From FEN-1297 sp046704255 (GTDB lineage: Bacteria; Bacteroidota; Ignavibacteria; Ignavibacteriales; Ignavibacteriaceae), in NCBI GenBank assembly GCA_046704255.1, contig JBJKSH010000029.1, positions 1 to 57,106 on the forward strand: a stretch of 57,106 nucleotides of DNA, read 5' to 3'. Position 1 is the first letter of the stretch, and each line of letters opens with the position of its first letter. Of the stretch, positions 42,065 through 50,960 are shown piece by piece. The position numbers and the translations under genes were made by a program. The notes under the pieces were generated by a model, which was not told the origin of the DNA, searched no databases, and saw only the letters and a program-made list of their open reading frames with translations.

Positions 42065-43663
42065 TTATTCCATTGCTTCTATTTTTTCGCCGCTTTTCTT
42101 TTTATGATATTTCAAAAAGAATAACGGTATTAGAATAAATAAAGTAATAACTGCACCGACATAAAAATCGTCGGTAATTCCGCTGATAAATGCCTGGTTG
42201 GTTAGGTTTTGAACTACCAAAGCCTGTGCCCGCTCGATTACATTTGCACCGGCACCGCCTACAGACTGCTGCACAAAATGCTGTAAACCGTAAACCACAT
42301 TCTTAAATGCCGATGAATTAGGATCTACAGCCTGCCCGTACATTGCCGTATGAAAAATTACTCTCCTTGTTAGAAGTGTACCTAAAATTGCTACCCCAAA
42401 GCTTCCTCCTACCTGCCTGATTGTATTAAACAAACCTGTTGCTTGCGCCATCTTCTCTTTTGATATATCGTTAATTGCAATTGTACTTAACGGTATAAAC
42501 ATGAATCCCATACCAAAGCCCCTAATAACCAAAGGAATTATTATTTCATTGTATTCGGATGTAAGTGATAAATCCTTGTACATATACATGCTTATAAAAG
42601 TTAAAGCAATCCCTATAGATACCGGTATTTTGGGATTTACCCTATCAGCCAGCCTTCCGGCAATAGGAGACATTATCGCCTGGATAACTCCTACCGGGAA
42701 AAATACCAGGCCGGCTTGCAGTGCAGTATATCCCAAAGAATTTTGGAGATAAAGCGGCAGCAAAAACGAATTTCCGAAGAATGCCAGGCCGAATACAAAC
42801 AGCATTATATTTGCCATCCCGAAATTCCTGTTCTTCAAAATCCTAAGGTCTATTATCGGATGACTAACCGTCAACTCCGCATAAATGAATATAACAAAGC
42901 TAACGAATGCAATTGCGAAACAAGTTAAAATAAAATGAGAAGTCCACCCGCCCGTATTCCATGCGGCATTACCGTCCGATAATGCTAGCAGAAGGAAAAC
43001 CAGGAATAAAGTCATGGAAATAAACCCAACAATATCAAACGAACGGGTGTGTTCGGTTTTATATTCTCTTTGAATAATTAAAGTTGCAGCCATAGCAATT
43101 ATACCGATAGGAACATTTATATCGAATATTGCATGCCAGCTAAAACTATCAATTAGGTAACCGCCGAACATAGGCCCTAAAGATACTGACGATGCAGAGG
43201 CAATTCCCCAGAATCCAAGTGCCATTCCTCTTTTCTCCGGTGGAAATTCCCGGGTAATTATAGCCATACCCACCGGCATAATAAACCCTGCGCCTGCACC
43301 TTGTAATACCCTAAATGCTATAAGCATATTTTCGTTAGACGATAGGCTGCATAATAGTGAGCCTACCGTAAATAAAAGTAAACCGAGAAAGTAAGTCTTT
43401 TTAAATCCCAAATGATCGGCTATCCATCCGGAAGAAGGAAGTACAACGGCGAATATTAATAGATAAGCAGTAAGTACCCATTCTATCTTATCTACGCTTA
43501 CACCAAAAGTAGCCATCATTTTTGTTAAACCCACATTAACTATGGTGGCATCCAGTACAGCCATAAAAGTACCCATCATTATATTAGCCAGAACAAACCA
43601 GCGATATGACGGGTGCTCATGCAGGTTAGACAAATTTACCGCATTATTATTATTGAATGCCAT
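42065..43663 (-). CDS. DHA2-family (EmrB/QacA) MFS drug efflux transporter, copy 1
   Basis: A 532-residue, 14-helix inner-membrane exporter. The start region MMGTFMAVLDATIVNVGLTKMM (helix 1), SSGWIADHLGFKKTYFLG and AGAGFIMPVGMAIITREFPPEKRG are DHA2 hallmarks. It starts 4 bp after the hlyD/emrA stop, the usual EmrA-EmrB arrangement, so this copy is the one that pairs with it. It is a paralogue of the copy at 37712-39316, with few gaps between them. The C-terminus has a short basic tail. Substrate unknown. Confidence 0.93.
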   Translation of the reverse strand: MAFNNNNAVNLSNLHEHPSYRWFVLANIMMGTFMAVLDATIVNVGLTKMMATFGVSVDKIEWVLTAYLLIFAVVLPSSGWIADHLGFKKTYFLGLLLFTVGSLLCSLSSNENMLIAFRVLQGAGAGFIMPVGMAIITREFPPEKRGMALGFWGIASASSVSLGPMFGGYLIDSFSWHAIFDINVPIGIIAMAATLIIQREYKTEHTRSFDIVGFISMTLFLVFLLLALSDGNAAWNTGGWTSHFILTCFAIAFVSFVIFIYAELTVSHPIIDLRILKNRNFGMANIMLFVFGLAFFGNSFLLPLYLQNSLGYTALQAGLVFFPVGVIQAIMSPIAGRLADRVNPKIPVSIGIALTFISMYMYKDLSLTSEYNEIIIPLVIRGFGMGFMFIPLSTIAINDISKEKMAQATGLFNTIRQVGGSFGVAILGTLLTRRVIFHTAMYGQAVDPNSSAFKNVVYGLQHFVQQSVGGAGANVIERAQALVVQNLTNQAFISGITDDFYVGAVITLFILIPLFFLKYHKKKSGEKIEAME

Positions 43664-43667
43664 CTGA

Positions 43668-44660
43668 TTACTTAATCCTCACTTTTATTTCTACAGACAT
43701 GCCCGGCAGCAGTTTAAACGGCTTTTGAGGATCCTTTTCGCCGGCAGTAAATTCAGGAGCTATTGAAATTTTAATAGGTACCCGTTGCGTAATTTTCGTA
43801 AAATTGCCTGAGGCATTTGCCGGCGGAATCAAAGAAAACTCCGATGCGGTATTAGAACCTATTTGAAAGACTTTTCCCTGAAATTTTTGATCCGGATAAG
43901 TGTCAACAGATATTTGCACAGTATCTCCTATATGTATCGAGGCGAGTTTAGTTTCTTCGAGGTCTGCTGTTACCCAGATGTTTTTTAAATCGTAAACTGT
44001 AAAAATAGGCTGCCCGGGTGAAACAACATCACCGGGAAGAACCCAACGTTTTGCTACAACACCATCCATTGGAGAGTATATTTGCGTATTTAACAACTCT
44101 GCCTGTATTACTTTTAACTGGGCCTCTGCCGTGCCGATTTTAGTTAATGCAATATTGTAAGCAGCCTTTGCTGCTTCTAGTGCCTTCTGCATATGATCGA
44201 ATTGTTCTTTCGGAATTACATTATCCTTATATTGCGTTTTGGCGCGGTTAAAATCATCCTGAGCCTTTGCCACATTAACTTTTGCAAGCGGTATGCTTTC
44301 CTTATCCAGCTCAAGCATTGCCAATGCCTGGTTTTCACGAGCCATAAGGTCTGTAGAATCCAATTGCACAAGTAATTGGCCTTGCTTAACTGTATCGCCT
44401 TCATCTACTTTTAAGCTTGTAATCCGCCCGAGCATTTTGGAGCTAATAGCGAGTTTATTCCCGTCTATATACGCATCATCAGTATTAACATAACCAAGCT
44501 GGCCGATATACCAGTATATGGCACCGGCAGCAGCAAGAAGAATTATAAATAGCGGAATAAATATCCTTTTTTTAAATTTTGAATTATTATTCCCGTTCGT
44601 ATTCCCGTTTGCTCCGGGTTCTTTTTGACCTTGATTTTTCATTTCTTCATTCTGTCCCAT
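43668..44660 (-). CDS. HlyD/EmrA-family membrane fusion (adaptor) protein
   Basis: A 330-residue periplasmic adaptor. It has a short cytoplasmic N-terminus, one membrane helix (~33-50), and YVNTDDAYIDGNKLAISSKMLGRI (barrel-sandwich strand of EmrA proteins) followed by a helical hairpin (~95-185), then QIYSPMDGVVAKRWVLPGDVVSPGQP and a beta-barrel. It would bridge the inner-membrane EmrB with the TolC channel. It is 34 bp after tetR and 4 bp before emrB, so the core operon is tetR-hlyD-emrB-tolC. Length is normal for the family. Confidence 0.93.
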   Translation of the reverse strand: MGQNEEMKNQGQKEPGANGNTNGNNNSKFKKRIFIPLFIILLAAAGAIYWYIGQLGYVNTDDAYIDGNKLAISSKMLGRITSLKVDEGDTVKQGQLLVQLDSTDLMARENQALAMLELDKESIPLAKVNVAKAQDDFNRAKTQYKDNVIPKEQFDHMQKALEAAKAAYNIALTKIGTAEAQLKVIQAELLNTQIYSPMDGVVAKRWVLPGDVVSPGQPIFTVYDLKNIWVTADLEETKLASIHIGDTVQISVDTYPDQKFQGKVFQIGSNTASEFSLIPPANASGNFTKITQRVPIKISIAPEFTAGEKDPQKPFKLLPGMSVEIKVRIK

Positions 44661-44694
44661 GTAAGTTATTCCTTGTTATCTAAAAAATCTGTTA

Positions 44695-45330
44695 TTAACT
44701 TTTTTTAATTCCATGAATAAAAATATTTGTGGCAATTTTCATTTCTTTCTGCAAATTTTTCCTGGCCTTATCATCTACTCCGTATCCTTTAGACCAGCGA
44801 AGCACGTTACATCTTAATCCCTGAAGTATATGAAGAAAGACAACCGCTGCTTCACTGCATAATTCGGGATCAAACTCTTTTGATTTTTTCCCTTCATCTA
44901 TAATTTTTTCAATCAAACCTATCTCAACATCTGCAAAGTCCGAAAATATATCTCTGAATAATGACTTTGTTTCAAAATACGAATGTACACTTAACGTACC
45001 CAGATTTATAAGCTTCTTAAAGAAGATCATTCTTTGTTCAACATATTGATGAAGTTTATTTTCGGCAGAATCCTGATTTTGAAAAACAAGTTCAATATTC
45101 TTTTGTAATTCATTTAATTCCTGGGAAATTACTGCCCTGAATAAATCCTCCTTTGTCGGGAAATAATAATAAAGAGATGCCTTTCCCATTTCTACATCAC
45201 CGGCAATTTCATCCATAGTTACTTTTGAAAAGCCGTAATGTGCAAAACGTTCCCGTGCCGCTTGAATAATTAATGTTTCTTTCTCTTTCCGCAAAGCGGT
45301 CGATTCCGATAAATTATCTTCTTGAGACAT
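44695..45330 (-). CDS. TetR/AcrR-family repressor of the efflux operon
   Basis: A 211-residue regulator. The N-terminal HTH is clear (IIQAARERFAHYGFSKVTMDEIAGDVEMGKASLYYYFPTKEDLF region, ~22-65), and the helical C-terminal ligand domain is divergent as usual. It is the first gene of a six-gene efflux unit, so it probably represses its own operon until a drug or metabolite binds. An inverted repeat, TTTCGAC...GTCGAAA, overlaps the predicted -10 just upstream, a fitting operator. Inducer unknown. Confidence 0.93.
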   Translation of the reverse strand: MSQEDNLSESTALRKEKETLIIQAARERFAHYGFSKVTMDEIAGDVEMGKASLYYYFPTKEDLFRAVISQELNELQKNIELVFQNQDSAENKLHQYVEQRMIFFKKLINLGTLSVHSYFETKSLFRDIFSDFADVEIGLIEKIIDEGKKSKEFDPELCSEAAVVFLHILQGLRCNVLRWSKGYGVDDKARKNLQKEMKIATNIFIHGIKKS

Positions 45331-45340
45331 ATCTTTTAAC

Positions 45341-45396
45341 TTTCGACTAATTTACTTGACGGGTCGAAACATAAAACATTCTTTTATATTTGTCAA
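45341..45396 (-). promoter_or_regulatory. tetR-operon promoter with inverted-repeat operator
   Basis: In the minus sense TTGACA (45391-45396), 17 bases, TATGTT (45368-45373). TTTCGAC and GTCGAAA (45341-45347 and 45363-45369) form a perfect 7-bp inverted repeat with a 15-bp spacer, covering the end of the -10 and the start point. A TetR dimer there would block initiation. Both elements are seen directly; the pairing with this TetR is inferred. Confidence 0.7.
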
Positions 45397-45615
45397 TAGA
45401 TTTTATCATCAACTCTATTTATACATTGATTAAAAACACATGTAAATTTGAGCTGTGTTTATATTATTAGGATTATCGGAGTTTCGTTAAGTATGTTAAG
45501 ATGAAATCTATGTCACTATTTAAAATGATACTGAAATTATTGGAAGAAATTTGGCAAAAAAGATTATTTCAGAAAAAATTGATTTAATTGTAACTTCTAA
45601 AAGGATTTTAAATCG

Positions 45616-46314
45616 TTGAAAAATAAGCCTCAATTCCGTCTAGCTAGATTAGTTGCTATACTTACGCATTTACAGACAAAAAGATATCTTGCAATTCATG
45701 ACATTGCAAAAAAGTTTGGTGTAAGCAGCAGAACTATCTATCGTGATTTAAGTGTACTGGATAAAGCCGGAGTTCCGATTTTTAATGAAAGGGCTAAAGG
45801 TTATTCTATAATTGAAGGTTACCGGCTGCCTCCGGTTATGTTTTCTGATGATGAAACAAACGCACTAATCACGGCAGAACAACTTGTACTTAAAAATAGA
45901 GATAATTCTCTGATAAAAAATTATTCACAAGCTTTAAATAAAATTAAATCCGTATTAAATTATTCAACTAGAGATAAGATTGACTTGCTTTCAAAAAGAC
46001 TATCATTTGGTCGAAATTCAAAAATAGAAATTACAAGTAATTATCTGTCCACCATTCAAGCGGCATTAATAAATTCTAAACTTTTGGAAATTAATTACTC
46101 GTCAGTAAATAATATAACAACAACCAGGATTATTGAACCATTAGCCTTATATAGTTCGAACGAAAATTGGGTATTAATTGCCTGGTGCCGTTTAAGAAAA
46201 CAATACCGGGAATTTAGACTGGATAGAATTAACAAATTAGATTTGGTTTCGGAATCTTTCCAACCAAGAGATTTTGAAATTAAAAGGTACTTTGAAAATG
46301 CTGATAATAGGTGA
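45616..46314 (+). CDS. YafY/YobV-type HTH-WYL transcriptional regulator
   Basis: A 232-residue regulator. A DeoR/HTH_11 winged helix (RLARLVAILTHLQTKRYLAIHDIAKKFGVSSRTIYRDLSVLDKAG, over ~8-53) is followed by a linker with YRLPPVMFSDDE and a C-terminal WYL domain (~150-215: LEINYSSV, RIIEPLALYSSNENWVLIAWCRLRKQYREFRLDRI). The start is TTG at 45616 with AAAAGG a few bases before. WYL regulators bind nucleic-acid-like or small ligands. It lies immediately upstream of a TPR gene and a candidate operator. Regulon unknown. Confidence 0.9.
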   Translation: MKNKPQFRLARLVAILTHLQTKRYLAIHDIAKKFGVSSRTIYRDLSVLDKAGVPIFNERAKGYSIIEGYRLPPVMFSDDETNALITAEQLVLKNRDNSLIKNYSQALNKIKSVLNYSTRDKIDLLSKRLSFGRNSKIEITSNYLSTIQAALINSKLLEINYSSVNNITTTRIIEPLALYSSNENWVLIAWCRLRKQYREFRLDRINKLDLVSESFQPRDFEIKRYFENADNR

Positions 46315-46320
46315 TTTTAT

Positions 46321-46337
46321 TTGACATACCTTTGTCA
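46321..46337 (+). promoter_or_regulatory. Dyad TGACA-N6-TGTCA upstream of the TPR gene
   Basis: TGACA (46322-46326) and TGTCA (46333-46337) are perfect inverted arms with a 6-base spacer, and TTGACA (46321-46326) in the left arm doubles as a -35. CTTAAT or TAATAT about 17-19 bases on could be the -10. It lies seven bases past the stop of the WYL regulator, so it is a plausible target of that protein for control of the TPR gene. Confidence 0.5.
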
Positions 46338-46430
46338 GTATCCCTTAATATATTTCTTCAGGTTAAAATTAAATTAAAAGCGAACAAGAATACCGGCATT
46401 ATTATTTATCATATTGCCCTGGAGGTTTTT

Positions 46431-47417
46431 ATGCAACGGAATATAAAAATTAAACAAAAACCATATTCGATTTCGGAAGAATATGCTGAGAGATTACTTC
46501 AAATTTCTCGAAATGCAAAATGGTTATTTCCATCATCTTTAGGCCGTCCAATAGCTAAAGATATTCCGGAATGGTTAAACAGTATTATAATTAACCAATC
46601 ATTATTACCCGGAGCCGTTAAATATTTTCTTGAGAAGGGTCAAATTGACGAAGCTTATGAGCTTTCTTCTAATGTATGGAGGCTTTGGGTGTTGAACCAT
46701 AAAGAAAAGGAAGGGAGAATATTTCTTAGTACTGTATTAAGTAAAAAAGTTTTTCCGGAAACACGTTATTGTGCTTTGGCACTGTATGGAGACGGACTTT
46801 TTGCCTACCGCCTCGGAGATACTGTTTCATCTCGAAAATGTAATAATGAAGCTTTAATAGTTGCTAATAAAATTAATAATATAGAAACGCAAGGATTGGC
46901 CTTACTTGGACTTTGCCGTGTGGAATTTTCAGAAACTAATTTTGACAAATCTTATAAGCTTGCCGTTAAATCTCTTGATTTATTAAAACAGCTTGGCCCA
47001 ACATATAAACAAGGCGTTCTTAACTATGCTGCTCAATCTGCATTTGCTATAGGTAATTTAAATGAAGCTGAATCTTTATTTAGACAAAGCCTTAAACTAA
47101 ACAGACAAATTAATGATGAGACTATGTTTGCTGTTGATCTTCATAATTTAGGCCACGTTGAAGTTAAGCTGGGTAAAGTTGACGAAGCAGAAATACACTT
47201 TAATGTATGCGAGAAATTGTCAGTCGATCCAAATGATACTTATAGTTCGGCTTTGAATTTATTTAACAAAGCAACTATAGAATATGCCCGAAATGATATT
47301 ATAAGAGCAAGATTACATATTATGAAATCAAGAGAAATAATCAATAAAAATAAAATTGAACTTTCAATTGAAGATGAAATAGGGTTAAATAAACTTGAAA
47401 AACTTATAAAAGATTAG
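46431..47417 (+). CDS. Tetratricopeptide-repeat protein, function unknown
   Basis: A 328-residue soluble protein made mostly of TPR-like helix pairs (~95-315; ALALYGDGLFAYRLGDTVSSRKCNNEAL, GLALLGLCRVEFSETNFDKSYKLAVKSL, LNYAAQSAFAIGNLNEAESLFRQSL, VDLHNLGHVEVKLGKVDEAEIHF as partial repeats). The frame runs upstream to GTG 46311, overlapping the WYL gene, but GGAGG sits five bases before the ATG at 46431, so this is the start. The N-terminal ~70 residues (KWLFPSSLGRPIAKDIPEW) are unassigned. TPR pieces like this occur in LuxR/SARP regulators, but there is no DNA-binding domain here. Confidence 0.8.
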   Translation: MQRNIKIKQKPYSISEEYAERLLQISRNAKWLFPSSLGRPIAKDIPEWLNSIIINQSLLPGAVKYFLEKGQIDEAYELSSNVWRLWVLNHKEKEGRIFLSTVLSKKVFPETRYCALALYGDGLFAYRLGDTVSSRKCNNEALIVANKINNIETQGLALLGLCRVEFSETNFDKSYKLAVKSLDLLKQLGPTYKQGVLNYAAQSAFAIGNLNEAESLFRQSLKLNRQINDETMFAVDLHNLGHVEVKLGKVDEAEIHFNVCEKLSVDPNDTYSSALNLFNKATIEYARNDIIRARLHIMKSREIINKNKIELSIEDEIGLNKLEKLIKD

Positions 47418-47446
47418 TTTATCATCTATATTATTTCTTATCAAGA

Positions 47447-48997
47447 TCACTTACTATTCATATCATTTATAAGCTTCTGCTTCAACTCCCATAATTTATT
47501 TGTTAAAGAAACATGGTAAACGTGCGGGTTTATTAATCTTTTAACTCCCGGGTCCAGCAGTTCAAGATCGTTTAATCTTGTATTCCTAATTTCATCCAGC
47601 GATGGAAAGTTATAAATAATTTTTCCTTCATTTAAAATATCAATTAACATCGGCTCGGCTTTTGAAATATGATTTTGCGGTAAACTTCTGTGCTTACCGG
47701 GATCCGTAGGATGATGCAGAGATAATACATTAATCGAATTTATATCTTCGTCACTTAAAGCTAACAAATCTGCCGTTGCACGCTTGTTATTGTTGTACAA
47801 ACGCCATACTTGTTTATTACCGGGCTGCGGAATTTTTTCCGGTGTTTCGGATATTTTTATTACCGGACTCCATTCTCCATTATTTTTTACAGCCACTAAT
47901 TTATAAACTCCTCCAAGAGCAGCATCGCCGGAAGAAGTAATTAATCTTGTGCCGACACCGAATGTCAATCTTCTTATTAAACTGTCCGGATCGATTCCGT
48001 ATTTAGGAGACTCCTGGGTAATCTGCGTCATTATTTGCCAGATATTCATTTCATCCAACTCGTTTGAAAGAACAATATTCAAATCTGTAAGCCCTGCTTC
48101 GTTTAACATTTGTGCAGCTCTTATACTTAAGTAAGCCAGATCGCCGGAATCTAATCTAATACCAATCGGGCGGTGACCTTTTCGTTTCATTTTTTCAAAA
48201 ACTTTTATTGCATTTGGAATTCCGCTTTCCAAAGTATTTATTGTATCAACGAGAAGTATACAATCATCCGGATAAAGATCTGCGAATGCTTCAAAAGCAT
48301 CAAGCTCCGTCATTCCCATAGAAATAAAAAGCTGCACCATGCTGTGTGCATGTGTGCCTTTAGGCTGTAAACCTAAAAGATGAGAGATACCCACATTTGA
48401 CGTAAAGTCAGCTCCGCCAATTACAGCACCTCGTACACCTGCATTAGCTCCTCTATCCTGTGCTCTCCTGGCGCCGAATTCAAGTAAAAGCTGCCCGCGT
48501 GCCATTTCTTTTATGCGTGAAGCTTTTGTTGCAATAAGCGTTTGAAAGTTTAATTGATTTAACAATGCCGTTTCCAAAATTTGCGCAACTGAAAGAGGGC
48601 CTTGTACTACCGTTAGCGGTTCGAAAGGATGGACAACTCTTCCTTCCGGAATAGCTTTAATGTTAACACTTTTAAAATTACAGTTTGTTCTAAGCCATTT
48701 AAGAAAATCATCTGAAAAAAGCTGCTTACCTGTCGATGTTTTTTGCCCTTTAAGCAGTTCAATTTCTTCATCCCGGAAATTAGAATTTTGCATCCAATCA
48801 ACAAACCATTCAAGGCCGGCATTTACGCAATAGCCTGCCTTATGCAAACCGTAATCCGGGTACTGTCTAAAGTAATGATCGAATTGCGCAGGCTTTTCGT
48901 GAACACCCATTTTATAATAAAGCTGTGCCATTACCAACTGGTATTGGTCGGTAAATAATATCCCCTCGCTTATTTTTTGATTAAATTTTTTTAACAA
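47447..48997 (-). CDS. pncB: Nicotinate phosphoribosyltransferase
   Basis: A 516-residue cytoplasmic enzyme of NAD salvage that joins nicotinate to PRPP with ATP. LFTDQYQLVMAQLYYKMG at the start, EFGARRAQDRGANAGVRGAVIGGADFTSNV (~168-198, in parts), and GIRLDSGDLAYLSIRAAQML (PRPP site) with FGVGTRLITS are family signatures. The N-terminal segment is typical of bacterial type II NAPRTase. It is convergent with the TPR gene and has 139 bp to the divergent hydrolase. Nicotinamidase is not in the window. Confidence 0.93.
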   Translation of the reverse strand: MLKKFNQKISEGILFTDQYQLVMAQLYYKMGVHEKPAQFDHYFRQYPDYGLHKAGYCVNAGLEWFVDWMQNSNFRDEEIELLKGQKTSTGKQLFSDDFLKWLRTNCNFKSVNIKAIPEGRVVHPFEPLTVVQGPLSVAQILETALLNQLNFQTLIATKASRIKEMARGQLLLEFGARRAQDRGANAGVRGAVIGGADFTSNVGISHLLGLQPKGTHAHSMVQLFISMGMTELDAFEAFADLYPDDCILLVDTINTLESGIPNAIKVFEKMKRKGHRPIGIRLDSGDLAYLSIRAAQMLNEAGLTDLNIVLSNELDEMNIWQIMTQITQESPKYGIDPDSLIRRLTFGVGTRLITSSGDAALGGVYKLVAVKNNGEWSPVIKISETPEKIPQPGNKQVWRLYNNNKRATADLLALSDEDINSINVLSLHHPTDPGKHRSLPQNHISKAEPMLIDILNEGKIIYNFPSLDEIRNTRLNDLELLDPGVKRLINPHVYHVSLTNKLWELKQKLINDMNSK

Positions 48998-49065
48998 AGT
49001 TTTTATTCCCTCTTAACCTTAATTTACCTGTTAAAGATAAAAAAATGAAAATTAAATGTGTGTAA

Positions 49066-49094
49066 TTGAACAAACTTTTCTTTAGTTTTATATA
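49066..49094 (+). promoter_or_regulatory. Promoter of the secreted MetX-like hydrolase
   Basis: TTGAAC (49066-49071), 17 bases, TATATA (49089-49094). Transcription would begin near 49101 and give about 35 nt of leader to the ATG at 49137. Confidence 0.5.
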
Positions 49095-49136
49095 TGATAA
49101 TTCATTTTTGAAAAACAACAAACCCGGAAATATAAA

Positions 49137-50162
49137 ATGTTTAAAAAATTTTCTATATCGGTTATATTCATTTTGTTTTTGATTAATCCTATCTATTCAC
49201 AATCCGTCCAAAGGTATGCGGAAATAGGTAATTTTAACCTGGAAAACGGGCAGGTTATTAAAAGCTGTAAAATAGGATATAGAACATTCGGAAAATTAAA
49301 TAAAGAAAAATCCAACGCTTTGCTTTTCCCCACCTGGTTCGGTGGAAATACTGCCGGATTGATAAATTTTATAGGTCCGGGTAAAATGGCGGACAGCACC
49401 AAATATTTTGTTATTGCCGTAGATGCTTTGGGCGACGGAGTTTCTTCATCTCCTTCAAACAGCAAACTCCAGCCTAAAGGTGAATTCCCTAAATTTAATA
49501 TTAGGGATATGGTAAATTCACAGCATATATTAGTTACAAAAGTATTTAAACTTAAACACCTGTTTTGTGTAATAGGCGGTTCAATGGGCGGAATGCAGAC
49601 TTTCCAGTGGATTGTTACTTACCCTCACTTTATGGATAAAGCAGTTGCGTGGGTCGGTTCTCCCAAACTCTCCTTTTATGATCTCCTGCTTTGGAATACC
49701 GAACTGCAAGTGATTAATACGGATTTAAAATGCGGCACGCCCGAAATAAATATTATGAAATCTATGGCAGATATTACCGAGCTAAATATTCGAACTCCCG
49801 GTTATTATGTAACGCATAATAAACCTGAAAATTTTTACACAGATATTAAAAAGTTCCGCGATAGTTTTGCAAAAGGGTTTAATGTATACGACTGGAGAAG
49901 CCAGCTTGAAGCTATGATTGATCATAATGTTGCAGCACCATTTAACGATGACATGAATAAAGCCGCAGCCCGGGTTAAAGCAAAGCTTTTATCTATTGTT
50001 AATTTGCAGGATCACATGGTTAATCCTATTGCGGCAATTAAATTTGCCAAATTAATAAATGCAAAAACTTTAGAGCTAAATAACGATTGCGGTCATCTAG
50101 GCCCCGATTGTGAAATAAATAAATTAAACAAAACAATAAATAATTTTTTAGAAAGCCGCTAG
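49137..50162 (+). CDS. Exported alpha/beta hydrolase of the MetX-like family
   Basis: A 341-residue alpha/beta-hydrolase with a signal peptide (~1-21, ends PIYSQ), so exported. GGSMGG around S149 is the nucleophile elbow; D292 (LQDHMVNP) and H320 (NDCGHLGPD) complete the triad. The fold, with FGGNTAG oxyanion region (68-74) and DALGDG (96-101), matches homoserine O-acetyltransferase (MetX) relatives. Real MetX is cytoplasmic, so this exported form probably acts on another ester or acyl compound. It has its own promoter and is convergent with the HEAT-repeat gene. Substrate unknown. Confidence 0.82.
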   Translation: MFKKFSISVIFILFLINPIYSQSVQRYAEIGNFNLENGQVIKSCKIGYRTFGKLNKEKSNALLFPTWFGGNTAGLINFIGPGKMADSTKYFVIAVDALGDGVSSSPSNSKLQPKGEFPKFNIRDMVNSQHILVTKVFKLKHLFCVIGGSMGGMQTFQWIVTYPHFMDKAVAWVGSPKLSFYDLLLWNTELQVINTDLKCGTPEINIMKSMADITELNIRTPGYYVTHNKPENFYTDIKKFRDSFAKGFNVYDWRSQLEAMIDHNVAAPFNDDMNKAAARVKAKLLSIVNLQDHMVNPIAAIKFAKLINAKTLELNNDCGHLGPDCEINKLNKTINNFLESR

Positions 50163-50171
50163 TCTTAAGGA

Positions 50172-50696
50172 TTAACCTGCAGCGCTATTTATTTCATCAA
50201 GCTTTACCTGCGCAGCCATAGGTATGTGTGTATTTATATTTCGATTAATTAAAAGGGGAACCAGGTTTGTCGTATCGTTGTATTTTTTTTGCTTCGTCAG
50301 TTCCGTAAGTACATGGTGAGCACTCTCGCACAGATCGACAGAGTCATAATATTTTATTATTGTTTTTAAAATCGGTACAACTGAACTCTCACCCATTTCT
50401 ATAAGGCCTTCCGCCGCAAGCCACCTAATATCAACATTCGGATCGACCAAGGCACCTGTTAAAATATAAACAGATGAAGGATCTGAAATATCACCAATTG
50501 TTTTAATAACCTCCCACCTAGTATTATAGTCCGGTGATTCTGCTGCTTCTTTTAAAAATGTTAAGGCAGGTTTGCCAATTTTCTCAAGAGCTTTACGCGA
50601 ATTATGTCTTACAAGCCAGTCTTTATTAGAAAGATTGGAGACAAGTTTTTTTACTTCTTCTTCTTTTTTTTCCATAACTGTAATATCTGTTGCCAT
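50172..50696 (-). CDS. HEAT-repeat protein
   Basis: A 174-residue soluble protein. Helical repeats with the HEAT/PBS lyase pattern (NKDWLVRHNSRKALEKIG, NTRWEVIKTIGDISD, DIRWLAAEGLIEMGE) occupy ~28-115, followed by two more helices to the end. No catalytic motif is seen; such proteins are scaffolds or binding partners. It is convergent with the hydrolase and about 264 bp from the BON-domain gene upstream, in a single-gene unit as far as can be seen. Function not assigned. Confidence 0.8.
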   Translation of the reverse strand: MATDITVMEKKEEEVKKLVSNLSNKDWLVRHNSRKALEKIGKPALTFLKEAAESPDYNTRWEVIKTIGDISDPSSVYILTGALVDPNVDIRWLAAEGLIEMGESSVVPILKTIIKYYDSVDLCESAHHVLTELTKQKKYNDTTNLVPLLINRNINTHIPMAAQVKLDEINSAAG

Positions 50697-50960
50697 AAAT
50701 AAAACTGTTTAATTTCTTTTTAATATTAAAGTTCCGGTTAAAAATTTGAAAACTGAAGCCATACGAATCTGCTGCATACTCAGTTTAAAATAGATATTGA
50801 AAATATCTTAATTATAAACCGCTTTGCATAGCTTCATTTAAAGAAAGCATTCATTTATAAAATATTACTTTCACCAAGCAATAATTTAAAATGAAGTATT
50901 ATGATAATTTAATTACCAATTTATATTGGTGATATAAATCAATGGTTTTAATCCGGCTCT

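Noticed and set aside
46311..46430. N-terminal extension of the TPR protein overlapping the WYL gene
   Set aside because: The ATG at 46431 has GGAGG five bases upstream, and the upstream part contains the candidate promoter.
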